Assembly (NCBI GenBank): GCA_021802125.1
Contig: JAKAAX010000005.1
Coordinates: 1 to 64,000 of the forward strand
Direction of reading: 5' to 3'
Source: Thermoplasmata archaeon
GTDB lineage: Archaea > Thermoplasmatota > Thermoplasmata > Lutacidiplasmatales > UBA184
DNA length: 64,000 bases
Shown: piece by piece, positions 27,660 through 37,397 of the stretch
How the letters are laid out: each line of letters opens with the position of its first letter
Position numbering within the stretch: position 1 is the first letter of the stretch
Notes under the pieces: model-generated
Told to the model about the DNA's origin: nothing
The model's database searches: none
The model's input: only the letters and a program-made list of their open reading frames with translations
Made by a program: the position numbers and the translations under genes

Positions 27660-28562
27660 ATGACCGACCTTCCCGGTGCGGTCCCCAAGTGGGGAGCGTA
27701 CGTCTCGCTCCTCAAGCCCGGGATCACCGGTCTCATCCTGCTGATGGCCGTGGCGGGGTTCTTCGCCGGGGACCCCACCTATCCGCCCCCCTGGGTGAAG
27801 CTCGGGGGGATCCTTCTTGCCGGAGGGATGGCCAGCGGAGGCGCCGCCGCCCTGAACCACTGGTACGACCGCGACATCGACGCCCGGATGAAGCGGACCC
27901 GGGACCGCCCCCTTCCGAGCGAGGCGGTCTCCCCCAACCACGCGCTCGTCCTGGGTCTCCTGCTGACCGCGCTCTCGCTCCCGGTCGCCTACCTCACCGT
28001 GAACCTCCTCTCGATGCTGGCGATGGCGTCGGGCTCCGTCGTCTACGTCCTCGTCTACACCGTCTGGCTGAAGCGGAGGACCCGCTGGAACATCGTGGTC
28101 GGGGGGTACGCCGGGAGCGCCCCGGTCCTCGCCGGTTGCGCCGCCGCCGTGGGGTCGTTCACGCCCGCGGGCCTTCTTCTCGCGCTCCTGGTCTTCCTCT
28201 GGACCCCGCCACACTTCTGGTCCCTCGCGGTGGCCCTCAAGGACGACTACGGTCGGACCGAGCTGCCGATGCTGCCGGTCCCCGGCGACCTGACGAGGTC
28301 CGCGCGCACGGTGGTGGTCTCCGCCCTTCTCCTGCTCGTTCCCACCGCGGCCTTCGTCCTCCTGCCGGCGGCCTTCCGCCTCTTCCTGGTGCTGGCGCTC
28401 GTCCTCGGCCTCGGCTTCGTCGCCACCACCTGGCCGATGCTCAAGAACGTCTCACGCCCAGTGGCCATCCGGGGGTTCATCGCCTCCGGTCTCTACCTCA
28501 TCGGCGTGGCCCTCGCCATGGTCGCCGACTGGGGATGGGTCTCGCTCCCGTTCCTCCGGTGA
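27660..28562 (+). CDS. ctaB: Protoheme IX farnesyltransferase (heme O synthase)
   Basis: SLLKPGITGLILLMAVAGFF; ALNHWYDRDIDARMKRTRDRPLP; FLWTPPHFWSLAVALKDDYGRTELPMLPVP. Confidence 0.93.
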   Translation: MTDLPGAVPKWGAYVSLLKPGITGLILLMAVAGFFAGDPTYPPPWVKLGGILLAGGMASGGAAALNHWYDRDIDARMKRTRDRPLPSEAVSPNHALVLGLLLTALSLPVAYLTVNLLSMLAMASGSVVYVLVYTVWLKRRTRWNIVVGGYAGSAPVLAGCAAAVGSFTPAGLLLALLVFLWTPPHFWSLAVALKDDYGRTELPMLPVPGDLTRSARTVVVSALLLLVPTAAFVLLPAAFRLFLVLALVLGLGFVATTWPMLKNVSRPVAIRGFIASGLYLIGVALAMVADWGWVSLPFLR

Positions 28563-28660
28563 TCGCTCTCCCCCTGGGACAGGGGAGTGCCCACCTCCGG
28601 GCGGGTCCCGGGCTGACACAGACGATATATCGCCCCGCAGGGATTTCGTTCAAGGTTCAC

Positions 28661-29479
28661 ATGCCGAAGGCACGTACGAGGTCTTCTTCCCCGGCCCCCG
28701 CGACGGGCTCGAAGCCCTCCCAGGTCCCTCCTCCGACCCCTGTCGCTTCTCCCGAGGAGGAGCGCCAGGCGATCGTGGCCACCCTCCAGAAGATGGGATT
28801 CGCCGCCATCTCGCGGCGGGGCCCCTCTCCGTGGGAGGGCGCCGACCTGTGGGTCCGCTCCTCCAGGAACCGGTCGGTCCTCCCCGTGCTCGTCGAGCGT
28901 GTCGACCCGCCCTCCGTCGAGGAGCGGACCCGCCGGCTCCTCGAGCGCTGGTCCCAGGGGCTCCGTCTCACGGCGACCCCCCAGCAGGCCGGCTCGAGCA
29001 TCCTGGTCGTCGACAGCGACAGCTCCGCGGAGCTCGCGAGCCGAGGGATGGTCGCGGCCTCCCCCCTGCCGCTCTCGCTGGCGGTCTCCAGGACCCGGAT
29101 CCTGGTCCACCCACGCCGGACGGGAGAGGCCGTCTCGGCCCCGCACTGGCACCGGCTGCGTCTGCCTCCCCGCGTGGTCCTCATGCTCGCGACCGGAGCC
29201 CTCGTGGGGCTCGCCGAGCGGGCGGAGCAGGCGGAGGCCAGTGAGGCGGGAGGGGCCGCCCCGATCGACGTGGAGGGGATGTTCCGCGCGCTCCGCAGCG
29301 TGTTCTCCATCGACGTCGAGGGATCCTTCGGGGTGACCCGGGAAGAGGATGCGATGTTCCTGATGTACCAGCTCGCACTGAAGGAGACCTACGCCCCCGG
29401 CGACCAGGGAGCGAGCCTGCACGAGCTGGTGAACAACCCCAAGGGGCCCGGCGCACGTCTCCCCTGGTTCGCGATCTGA
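28661..29479 (+). CDS. Hypothetical protein
   Basis: ATG-start ORF, MPKARTRSSSPAPATGSKPS... VEGMFRALRSVFSIDVEGSFGVTREEDAMFLMYQLALKETY; no assignable family. Confidence 0.65.
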   Translation: MPKARTRSSSPAPATGSKPSQVPPPTPVASPEEERQAIVATLQKMGFAAISRRGPSPWEGADLWVRSSRNRSVLPVLVERVDPPSVEERTRRLLERWSQGLRLTATPQQAGSSILVVDSDSSAELASRGMVAASPLPLSLAVSRTRILVHPRRTGEAVSAPHWHRLRLPPRVVLMLATGALVGLAERAEQAEASEAGGAAPIDVEGMFRALRSVFSIDVEGSFGVTREEDAMFLMYQLALKETYAPGDQGASLHELVNNPKGPGARLPWFAI

Positions 29480-29578
29480 AGCTCGGAGACGGCGGAAAGC
29501 CGGCGGGGCCGGCCCTGGGCTGAGGGTCTTTCGTCTCTCCGTTCAAATAGGCCTGTCCGATAGCGCCGGGGGCGGCTC

Positions 29579-30589
29579 ATGGGCTTCTTGGGCACGTTGG
29601 GTCTGGTCATCGGAGCCCTGGCTCTGGCCATGGGCCTCGCGCTGATCCTGCTCCCGCTCGACTTCCAGTCCGCCTCCCCCCAGTTGGTGAACCAGTTCAA
29701 GGCCTCGAACGGCGCGGCGATCCTGAAGATCCAGGTCCCGAACGCCACCTTCTCCCTGGGCGGGGGCTCGCTCACGATCCAGTGGGCCACCGCGGCGACC
29801 ACGCCCATCACGGCGTTCCTCTACACGCTGAGCGAAGGAGAATGGGTGTGGGCGGGGAACCAGCCCACCACGGCCGCGTTGAGCTCCCAGTCGGTCCCAG
29901 CCTCCCAGGGTTCGCTCTCCGCAAGCTCGCTGCACCCCGGAGATTGGTATGCGCTCCTGCTCTACGAGAACAGCACCGAGGTAGCCTCCGTCTCGGTGAC
30001 CTGGTCCGGGAGCCTGTTCCTGCCCTACGCGGAGCTCGGGATACCCCTCACGGGCATCGGGGCCATCATCCTGGTCGCGACGATCGCCCTCTCGCGGCCC
30101 CGACCGACGCCCGACGAGGCGGCCACCGCGTACGAGACCACCCCCGAGTCCTACGCCTTCGCCTCCGGCACCCCGATGGTGATGGAGCCTGCGCTCGCGT
30201 CCCCCGCCCCCATGCTCGCGCTCGAGTCTCCTCCTTCCGACCCCTCCTTCTCCTCGGCACCCATGGCGGAGCCCCAAGCCTCGCCCGTCCTTCCCCCCTC
30301 CTCGGCGACCTCCCCGAGGATCGTCCTTCCCCCGGACGAGCCCCCGCCCCGGCGGGGCTGGAAGGCGACGCCCCTGGGACGGCTGGGCGGAGGACGAAGC
30401 GCCGTCGTGCCGCAGACGGACCTCGCTCCCGGCCGGCCCGTCGTGGCGACGTCGCCGGACGCTCCGAAGGCGGGCGCGGCGGCCGGGCCCTCTGGTTCAG
30501 GGGACCCGTTCAAGTGTCAGCGCTGCGGGCTCGTGATCGGGGACGAGAGCTGGCTATTCTGCCCTCGTTGCCGGGCCGGGCTTGACTGA
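29579..30589 (+). CDS. Membrane protein with extracytoplasmic domain, Pro-rich linker and C-terminal zinc ribbon
   Basis: Two TM segments flanking ~130 aa; C-terminus FKCQRCGLVIGDESWLFCPRCRAGLD. Confidence 0.75.
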   Translation: MGFLGTLGLVIGALALAMGLALILLPLDFQSASPQLVNQFKASNGAAILKIQVPNATFSLGGGSLTIQWATAATTPITAFLYTLSEGEWVWAGNQPTTAALSSQSVPASQGSLSASSLHPGDWYALLLYENSTEVASVSVTWSGSLFLPYAELGIPLTGIGAIILVATIALSRPRPTPDEAATAYETTPESYAFASGTPMVMEPALASPAPMLALESPPSDPSFSSAPMAEPQASPVLPPSSATSPRIVLPPDEPPPRRGWKATPLGRLGGGRSAVVPQTDLAPGRPVVATSPDAPKAGAAAGPSGSGDPFKCQRCGLVIGDESWLFCPRCRAGLD

Positions 30590-30639
30590 GCGAGCTTCAC
30601 GGGAACCAAGGGCATTTGACCTGGGCAGACTGGGTGGAC

Positions 30640-30673
30640 GGGAAGGATCGGAAGGATCGGAAGGATCGGAAAG
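30640..30673 (+). repeat. 9-bp tandem direct repeat GGAAGGATC (3 exact units plus a partial GGAAAGAT unit) abutting thyX start
   Basis: ggaaggatcggaaggatcggaaggatcggaaagatgg read directly from sequence. Confidence 0.9.
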
Positions 30674-31618
30674 ATGGTCGAGATCGAGCCGACACCGGTC
30701 GACGAGGAGAGCTCCCCGCCGATGGTCCGTCCCACGGTACCGGAGGCGGACGCGCTCATCGGGAAGCGGAACCCCGTGCTCGACCACGGGTTCGTGGTCC
30801 TGGTCGACTACATGGGGAACGACAACGCCATCGTCCAGGCGGCGCGCGTCTCCTACGGTCTCGGAACGAAATCGGCCCGGGACGACCGGGGCCTCATCCG
30901 GTACCTCATGCGCCACCGGCACACCACACCGTTCGAGATGGTGGAGCTCAAGTTCCTGGTGAAGCTCCCCATCTTTGTCGCCCGCCAGATGGTGCGCCAC
31001 CGCACCGTCTCCCTGAACGAGGTCAGTTACCGCTACAGCGTCGCTCCGGACGAGTTCCACGTCCCCGCCTCCGAGGCCATCGCCGTCCAGTCGAAGCGGA
31101 ACCGCCAGGGGAGGGCGGAGAAGCTCCCTCCCGAGCAGGCGGCCGCCTTCCAGGCGGAGGTCCGCCGCCTCTCGCAGGACGCCTACCGGGCCTACGAGAA
31201 GGCCCTCGAGCAGGGCACCGCCCGCGAGCTCGCCCGGATCGTGCTGCCGGTGAACTTCTACACCCAGTGGTACTGGAAGATCAACCTCCACAACCTCTTC
31301 CACTTCCTCTCGCTGCGGCTGGACGCCCACGCCCAGGAGGAGATCCGACTCTACGCCCAGGCCATGGTCCCGGCCGTGAAGGCCGTGACCCCGGTGGCCT
31401 ACCAGGCGTTCGAGGACTTCGTGCTCGGGGCGGAAGAGCTCACCCGGCTGGAGAAGGTCGCGCTACGCGCCATGCTCGAGGGACGTACGGCGGAGGAGGC
31501 CTGCCTCCGCGCCGGGCTCCCTCTCCTGCGGGCGGACGGGAAACCGATGCGGACGGGAGAAGGTGTCGAGTTCCTGGAGAAGCTCGAAAGGATCCGCGCG
31601 GCCTCCGCCGGCCTATGA
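30674..31618 (+). CDS. thyX: Flavin-dependent thymidylate synthase
   Basis: ARQMVRHRTVSLNEVSYRYS ThyX motif; LPVNFYTQWYWKINLHNLFHFLSLR. Confidence 0.96.
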   Translation: MVEIEPTPVDEESSPPMVRPTVPEADALIGKRNPVLDHGFVVLVDYMGNDNAIVQAARVSYGLGTKSARDDRGLIRYLMRHRHTTPFEMVELKFLVKLPIFVARQMVRHRTVSLNEVSYRYSVAPDEFHVPASEAIAVQSKRNRQGRAEKLPPEQAAAFQAEVRRLSQDAYRAYEKALEQGTARELARIVLPVNFYTQWYWKINLHNLFHFLSLRLDAHAQEEIRLYAQAMVPAVKAVTPVAYQAFEDFVLGAEELTRLEKVALRAMLEGRTAEEACLRAGLPLLRADGKPMRTGEGVEFLEKLERIRAASAGL

Positions 31619-31652
31619 ACCCCAGGCACCTCCCGTCCCGCGAGGCACGAAC

Positions 31653-32333
31653 ATGAGCGAAGAGCTGTGGAGCAAGGTCGACGAGCGTCTCGTCAAGGTC
31701 CTACCCGCCGACCCGGCGCTGCGCGAGGCGCTGGCGGATAGCGAACGCGCGGGACTCCCCAACGTCCAGGTCTCTCGGCTCCAGGGCATGTTCCTCCATA
31801 TCCTCGCGCTCGCCTCGGGGGCGCGACGCGTGCTCGAGGTCGGGACGCTCGGGGGCTACAGCACCATCTGGCTCGGTCGGGCGCTTCCGGAGGGGGGGCG
31901 GCTCTTGAGCCTCGAGCTCGAGCCGAAGCACGCCGAGATCGCCCGCGCGAACCTGGAGCGCGCCGGCCTCAAGGACCGGGTGGAGGTGCGAGTCGGCCCG
32001 GCGCTGGCCTCCCTCTCCCGTCTCGAGGCGGAGGGTGCGGGGCCGTTCGACCTCACGTTCATCGACGCGGACAAGCCCAACAACCTCGCGTACTTCGAAG
32101 CCGCGCTACGGCTCTCACACCCCGGCTCGCTCATCGTCGTGGACAACATGGTGCGTCGTGGCGAGATCCTCGACGCGGAGAGCACCGACCCGCGGGTCGT
32201 GGGTTCGCGCCAGCTCCTCAAGCATCTGGAGAACGAGCCTCGGGTCGTGGCGACGGTCATCCAGACCGTCGGGGAAAAGGGTCACGACGGCTTCGCGCTC
32301 GCCCGGGTCCTCGGGGCGCCTCCCGCTCCCTGA
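31653..32333 (+). CDS. Class I O-methyltransferase (COMT/PCMT-like)
   Basis: RRVLEVGTLGGYSTIWLGRALPEGGRLLSLELEPKHAEIARANLERAG; FDLTFIDADKPNNLAYFEAAL; LIVVDNMVRRGEI. Confidence 0.9.
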   Translation: MSEELWSKVDERLVKVLPADPALREALADSERAGLPNVQVSRLQGMFLHILALASGARRVLEVGTLGGYSTIWLGRALPEGGRLLSLELEPKHAEIARANLERAGLKDRVEVRVGPALASLSRLEAEGAGPFDLTFIDADKPNNLAYFEAALRLSHPGSLIVVDNMVRRGEILDAESTDPRVVGSRQLLKHLENEPRVVATVIQTVGEKGHDGFALARVLGAPPAP

Positions 32334-32348
32334 CCACCCTCGCGCGGA

Positions 32349-33209
32349 TCAGAACCCCTTCTTGCGCGCCTCTTCGGAGAGCTCGAAGCGCTCGAAGCTC
32401 GCCCACACCTCGAACCCGAGCTCGAGCAGGGGCCGCGGAGGCACGCGCCCCTCGGCGCTGAGACAGAGCGGGAGCGGGGCTCCCCGCCCTTCCTTGGCCA
32501 GGACCTCGCGCACGAGCGCCGTCGCGTAGCCCTTCTCCCGCGCGGTGGTCGCCGTGCCCACGGCGAAGAGCCCGCTCGCCGCCCCGTGCGCGTGGAAGAG
32601 GCCGAAGGAGACCGGGCCCTCCCGAGCGCGGGCGACGTACGGGACGACCCTTTCCCCGGGGTGGGGGTGGGCGATCGCCACTTCCAGGTAACGCCGGACC
32701 TCTTCCCGGTAGCGGGCCTGCGACTCCACGAGAAGGTCGACGAACGTCCCCAGCTCGTCCTCCGGGACGCGATCGACCTGGAGCTCACCGTCCGGGTCGG
32801 ACCGGGCCGCCCCACTGGGCACCGGACGCGCTCCCGACCAGACCAACAGGTGTCGGTGGTGGTCCTCGCCGCGCGAGAGGTAGCCCATGAGACGGAGGGC
32901 CTCGACGAGGGGTGGCTGGGAAGGCCGAAGGGGAAGCTCAAAGGCCGGCCGCAGGGCCCTCTGGTAGTAGTGCTCGAGCGTCCGCTCGAGGAAGGCCGCG
33001 GTCCTCCCGGGGCCGCAGCGGGCGTCCTGCACGTAGTTGAAGCGCGGCACCGGGACCTTCTCGTTCACCACGAGATGGGCCTCGGTAAGCTCGACCGCGT
33101 GTCCGGCGAAGAGCTCGCAGAAGTGCCGTTCCTCGCGAAGCGCGAGGGCGAGCAGCGCGGGGGATGGGAGAGGGGGCTCGCGCCCTCCCTGCGGCCTATC
33201 GTCCGTCAC
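32349..33209 (-). CDS. GNAT-like N-acetyltransferase
   Basis: ASGLFAVGTATTAREKGYATALVREVLAKEG acetyl-CoA loop; GFEVWASFERFEL. Confidence 0.7.
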   Translation of the reverse strand: MTDDRPQGGREPPLPSPALLALALREERHFCELFAGHAVELTEAHLVVNEKVPVPRFNYVQDARCGPGRTAAFLERTLEHYYQRALRPAFELPLRPSQPPLVEALRLMGYLSRGEDHHRHLLVWSGARPVPSGAARSDPDGELQVDRVPEDELGTFVDLLVESQARYREEVRRYLEVAIAHPHPGERVVPYVARAREGPVSFGLFHAHGAASGLFAVGTATTAREKGYATALVREVLAKEGRGAPLPLCLSAEGRVPPRPLLELGFEVWASFERFELSEEARKKGF

Positions 33210-33693
33210 GGTCCTTGCGCCGGGGGGATTGGATCTCCAGCCGGTTCCCGAAGGGGTCGTGAACGTAGAAGCGTCGCCACGACGGCAGGTCCGCCTGAGG
33301 CAGTGTCGCGATGCCGTGCGTCTCGAAGAACTGCCGTGCCGTCTCGAGGTCGTCGACGATGAACCCCACGTGCCGACGGGACGGGGTCCGGAACTGGCCG
33401 GCCTCGACCGAGAGGTGGAGCTCGAGCTCCCCCACGCGGTACCACAGCCCGCCGTTCGCCCGGAGCTCCTTCGGCTTCTCGATCTCGGTGAGCGCGAGGA
33501 TCTCGGTGTAGAAGGCGCGCGCGGCGGGCTCGCCTCCCGGAGGGATCGTGAGGTTCACGTGCTGGACTCCCCGGACCCCGAGACCTTCGGAGCGTTCGTG
33601 AGCGCGGTTTCCCGCCCTGCGGACCCCGGTGCGGGGCCGGGAGGGCCGGTCGGGGCGTGGAGCGGCCTTGCCGACGGAGGGTCGTGTCGGCAA
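33196..33693 (-). CDS. Glyoxalase/VOC-family protein
   Basis: VRGVQHVNLTIPPGGEPAARAFYTEILALTEIEK ... RRHVGFIVDDLETARQFFETHGI ... FYVHDPFGNRLEI. Start (TTG at 33693) uncertain. Confidence 0.8.
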   Translation of the reverse strand: MPTRPSVGKAAPRPDRPSRPRTGVRRAGNRAHERSEGLGVRGVQHVNLTIPPGGEPAARAFYTEILALTEIEKPKELRANGGLWYRVGELELHLSVEAGQFRTPSRRHVGFIVDDLETARQFFETHGIATLPQADLPSWRRFYVHDPFGNRLEIQSPRRKDRDGR

Positions 33694-33710
33694 GGGGCTA
33701 CCAGGCCCGC

Positions 33711-34028
33711 TCAGGCCGCCTCGGAGTCTCCGTCGTCGAGGTCGTCGTCCTCGTCGTCGAGGCCGTCCTCGCCGGCGGCTTCCTGCTCGAACTCCTTCGA
33801 GCAGTCGGGGCAAAGGAAGACGGTCCGGTGGTCCTCGGTGTCCTCGACGACGGTCCAACCGGTGCTGTCGAACGTGAAGCCCTCGTAGGGGGTCTTGCCC
33901 TCGAACTGGAGGGCGGCGGCATGGTCGCACCCCTCCATCCCGCAGGCGACGGGGACGCTGGTGCCTTTGGTCGCAGGTGGCGTCATGCTCTCCTTCGAGC
34001 GGGCGCCGCTTCGCGCCTTCTCGCTCAT
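33711..34028 (-). CDS. Small zinc-finger-like acidic protein
   Basis: VACGMEGCDHAAALQFEGKTPYEGFTFDSTGWTVVEDTEDHRTVFLCPDCSKEFEQE, C-x3-C...C-x2-C, acidic tail. Confidence 0.7.
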   Translation of the reverse strand: MSEKARSGARSKESMTPPATKGTSVPVACGMEGCDHAAALQFEGKTPYEGFTFDSTGWTVVEDTEDHRTVFLCPDCSKEFEQEAAGEDGLDDEDDDLDDGDSEAA

Positions 34029-34179
34029 GCGAGGTGCACGACGAAAGGCGCAGATAAGGGCATCGCGCGGGGGGGGTCCCGGAGCGGGCCGGCCCGCCGG
34101 ACGAGCCGTTCGTCGCCTGGCTCTCCAGCGCCGGGAGATGAGTTCGCAAGCCTCATGCGGAGGACCCCGTGCCCACGCC

Positions 34180-35181
34180 ATGGCCGACGTTTCCGCGGTG
34201 GTCCTCGTGGGCGGGTTCGGCACCCGCCTGCGCCCCGTGACGTACGCGGTACCGAAGCAGCTCGTGCCCCTTGCCGGCCAGCCGATGCTCTTCCACGCCA
34301 TGGACCTCCTCCCGTCCCCCGTAACTCGCATCACGCTCGCCTGCGGGTACAAGGCGGAGGCGTTCGAGGCCTACCTCTCCCAGCACCCCTACCGTCTCCC
34401 GGTGAAGGTGGTGCGCGAGGCCGTTCCTCTGGGCACCGGCGGGGGCCTGCTGAACGGGTCGGTGGGCGCTTCGGACCCCTTCGTCCTGGTGAACGGCGAT
34501 GTGATCAGCGGCCTCGACATGGACCCGATGCTGGAGTTCCACCTGCAGCACGGTGGCGTCGGCACGATGAGCTTCTACGAGGTGGACGACCCCTCCCCGT
34601 ACGGAGTGGCCGTTTGGGACTCCGAGCAGAGGATCACGAACTTCGTGGAAAAGCCCCCGCGGGAGAGCGCCCCCTCCCGGTGGATCAACGCCGGGGCCTC
34701 GATCTGGTCCCGAGAGCTCCTGAAGGAGATCCCCGCAGGGCGGGAGGTCTCCCTCGAAAAGGAGGTGCTCCCGAGGCTGCTGGACCAGGGGGTCTACGGA
34801 TTCCCCTTCCGGGGCTGGTGGGAGGACGCAGGGACCCCCTCGCGCCTGCTGAACGCCCAGAGGCTCCTCTTCGACCACCCTCGAGTAGGACGCTTCACGC
34901 CCCGATGCCATCTCCCAGGGGCCCAGGTGATCCCCCAGGTGGCCACAGGGAAAGGGTGCGAGGCCGCGGGGGCGACGGTGGGCCGCTATGTCACGCTCGG
35001 GGACCGCGTCCAGATCGGGCGTGGGGCGGTCGTGGAGGACTCCGTGCTCATGGACGGAGCGGTGGTCGGAGACCGCGCGGAGGTCCGCAGGTCCATCCTC
35101 GGACCGGGCTACCACGTGGAAGCCGGCGCCAAGGTGCATGACCGGTGCCTGGCGAACGAGGGCCCCGCTCCAAAACCGTAG
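34180..35181 (+). CDS. Sugar-phosphate nucleotidyltransferase (mannose-1-P guanylyltransferase/HddC-like)
   Basis: VVLVGGFGTRLRPVTYAVPKQLVPLAGQPML; GTGGGLLNGSV; FVLVNGDVISGLD; C-terminal left-handed helix repeats. Confidence 0.9.
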   Translation: MADVSAVVLVGGFGTRLRPVTYAVPKQLVPLAGQPMLFHAMDLLPSPVTRITLACGYKAEAFEAYLSQHPYRLPVKVVREAVPLGTGGGLLNGSVGASDPFVLVNGDVISGLDMDPMLEFHLQHGGVGTMSFYEVDDPSPYGVAVWDSEQRITNFVEKPPRESAPSRWINAGASIWSRELLKEIPAGREVSLEKEVLPRLLDQGVYGFPFRGWWEDAGTPSRLLNAQRLLFDHPRVGRFTPRCHLPGAQVIPQVATGKGCEAAGATVGRYVTLGDRVQIGRGAVVEDSVLMDGAVVGDRAEVRRSILGPGYHVEAGAKVHDRCLANEGPAPKP

Positions 35182-35222
35182 GGCGCCCGTCAGGCTCTTC
35201 AGTCCTCCCTCGTGGCTCGGGC

Positions 35223-35819
35223 ATGAGCCGGCGCCGTCCCGCCACCGCCGTCGTCCCCACCTACCGGATCCGGTCGGTCACTTCCGGTGACATCGAGGTC
35301 CTGGTCCGACACCGCGAGAGGATGTTCTCGGACCTCGACCACTGGGACCTCGTAGATCCCAGGGCCCTGCGGGAGGCTCTACGGGCCTACCGTCCCTGGC
35401 TCCGCAGACGGATGCGCGCGAGGAAGCTGACGGGGTTCATCGCCGAGAGCGGGCGAGGGAGCGTCCTGGGAAGCGCGTTGGTGGTCCTTCGCGACCAGCC
35501 GCCGCGTCCGCGCTGGCCCCGAGGCGAGTTGCCCTACGTGATGAACGTCTACACGGTGCCCGAGGCTCGAGGGCACGGAGTGGCCACGGGCCTCGTGGAG
35601 GAGATCCTCCAGTGGTCTCGCGCCCGGGGATTCCCCCGGGTCGTCCTGAACGCCTCCGACATGGGACGTGGGGTGTACGAGCGCCTCGGGTTCGAGGGCG
35701 GGACCGAGATGCGCCTGCAGCTCCTCCCGCTGGCGCCGGAGACCACGGCTCGAGCTCGTTCCCCGCGCAGGAAGCGCCGAAGGCAAGGCCGACGGCGGCG
35801 CGCCGCCACCCAGGCCTGA
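35223..35819 (+). CDS. GNAT-family N-acetyltransferase
   Basis: YVMNVYTVPEARGHGVATGLVEEILQWSRARGFPRVVLNASDMGRGVYERLGFEG. Confidence 0.85.
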   Translation: MSRRRPATAVVPTYRIRSVTSGDIEVLVRHRERMFSDLDHWDLVDPRALREALRAYRPWLRRRMRARKLTGFIAESGRGSVLGSALVVLRDQPPRPRWPRGELPYVMNVYTVPEARGHGVATGLVEEILQWSRARGFPRVVLNASDMGRGVYERLGFEGGTEMRLQLLPLAPETTARARSPRRKRRRQGRRRRAATQA

Positions 35820-35861
35820 CCCCGGCCCCGCGAGGGCCCGTGGGGGCGCTCGTGGACCGGT

Positions 35862-36704
35862 CTACGCCGTTGGCGAAGGGACGCGGGAGGCGACCGGGGC
35901 GACCGTCGACCGCTTGGCCTCGGCCATGACGTCGAGCGCTTCCTTCACCGTCGCCTTGTCGTGGACGATGGCGCGGATGGCCCGGATCATCGCGACCGGA
36001 TGCTCGGACTGCCAGATGTTCCGGCCCATGTCCACCCCGACCGCGCCCAGCTCCAGCGCGTGGTGGGCGAGCTCGAGCGCTTCCTTGTCCGAGTTGAACT
36101 TGGGACCTCCGGCGACGACGATCGGGGCCGGGCATCCGTCGACGACCTTGTCGAAGCCCTCCTCGCAGTAGTAGGTCTTGATCACGTGGGCGCCCATCTC
36201 GGCGCACAGTCGGGAGGCCAGGGAGAGGTAGCGGGCGTCGCGCTTCTGGAGCTCCTTTCCCACGGCGGTGATCCCGACGACCGGGACCCCCAGCCGCTCT
36301 CCCTCGTCCACGAGCTTCCCCAGGTTCACGAGGGTCGCGTGCTCGTGCGCGCTGCCGACGAAGACGCTCATGGCGACCCCGGCGACGTTCAGCCGGACCG
36401 CGTCGTCCATCGAGGTGGTCAGGTCCTCATGGGAGAGGTCCTCCGTGAGCACGGAGGCGCCGCCGGAGACGCGGAGCAGGATCGGGACGTCGGCCGTCGG
36501 CTCGACGCACTGGCGAAGCACGCCCCGGGTCAGCGCCAGGGCATCGCAGTACGGGAGCAGGGGGGCGATGGTCGTCCGCGGGTTCTCGAGCCCGTGGGTG
36601 GGCCCCATGAAGTAACCGTGGTCGACGGCGAGCATGACGGACCTTCCCGTCGCGGGTTTGATCATCCGAGAGAGACGGTTCTTGAGCCCCCAGTCCATCG
36701 TCAC
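35862..36704 (-). CDS. Class I aldolase of the LsrF/archaeal FBP-aldolase family
   Basis: SVMLAVDHGYFMGPTHGLENPRTTIAPLL; HVIKTYYCEEGFDKVVDGCPAPIVVAGGPK; GAVGVDMGRNIWQSEHPVAMIRAI. Confidence 0.88.
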   Translation of the reverse strand: MTMDWGLKNRLSRMIKPATGRSVMLAVDHGYFMGPTHGLENPRTTIAPLLPYCDALALTRGVLRQCVEPTADVPILLRVSGGASVLTEDLSHEDLTTSMDDAVRLNVAGVAMSVFVGSAHEHATLVNLGKLVDEGERLGVPVVGITAVGKELQKRDARYLSLASRLCAEMGAHVIKTYYCEEGFDKVVDGCPAPIVVAGGPKFNSDKEALELAHHALELGAVGVDMGRNIWQSEHPVAMIRAIRAIVHDKATVKEALDVMAEAKRSTVAPVASRVPSPTA

Positions 36705-36749
36705 ACGCTCCTCTGGCCAGCGCGAAGGACGAGGACCGAGGTATAGGGT

Positions 36750-37397
36750 TTACGCGCTTCCTCGAGGGAGGAGCGGGCGCCATCCCCGAGCCCGCCTCCG
36801 GCCCGCCCGACGCCGGGCGCGCACCTCGAGCCACCCCCGGGGCGGGGAAGCGATCACCTTGCGCAGACGAAGGTCGATCTCCCGGAACCCGGCCCGTTCG
36901 TAGACCCGCCGCGCCCCGCGGTTGCCCACCAGGACGTTCAACTGGACGTTGTCGCATCCCATCTCGAGGAACCTCCGGTCGGCCTCCCGGAGCAGCGCGC
37001 GTCCGGCCCCGCGACCGCGCGCCTCCTTCTCCACGAGGATGTCCATCACGTACCCCTGCTGGTTCGGTCGCTGCTCCATCCGGCTGACCTCTGCGGGGAC
37101 GGGCTGGAGGAAACCGGTCAGGAACCCCACCGGTCGCCCCTCGAGCTCCGCCACCAGGGCGAAGCCCCCGTGCTTCCGCAGAAGCGCCAGGGCTCGGGAG
37201 ACGTACTTCGGACCGTAGGTGGTGGGGACGTCCGGCATCGCGTAGCCGGGGATCATGGGGGAGAGGTGAACTTGGAGGTCCCGGTGCCAGCGCTCCAGCC
37301 GTCGGCGGTCCCCCGAGCAAGCGTCCCGCACCACGATGGAGGGGGACGAGCTCGCGCGCGCCCGCTTCCTGCGGGAGGCTCCCGCCCTCGCGGTCAC
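36750..37397 (-). CDS. GNAT-family N-acetyltransferase
   Basis: QQGYVMDILVEKEARGRGAGRALLREADRRFLEMGCDNVQLNVLVGNRGARRVYERAGFRE; GTG start overlaps upstream ADH stop (GTGA). Confidence 0.85.
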   Translation of the reverse strand: MTARAGASRRKRARASSSPSIVVRDACSGDRRRLERWHRDLQVHLSPMIPGYAMPDVPTTYGPKYVSRALALLRKHGGFALVAELEGRPVGFLTGFLQPVPAEVSRMEQRPNQQGYVMDILVEKEARGRGAGRALLREADRRFLEMGCDNVQLNVLVGNRGARRVYERAGFREIDLRLRKVIASPPRGWLEVRARRRAGRRRARGWRPLLPRGSA

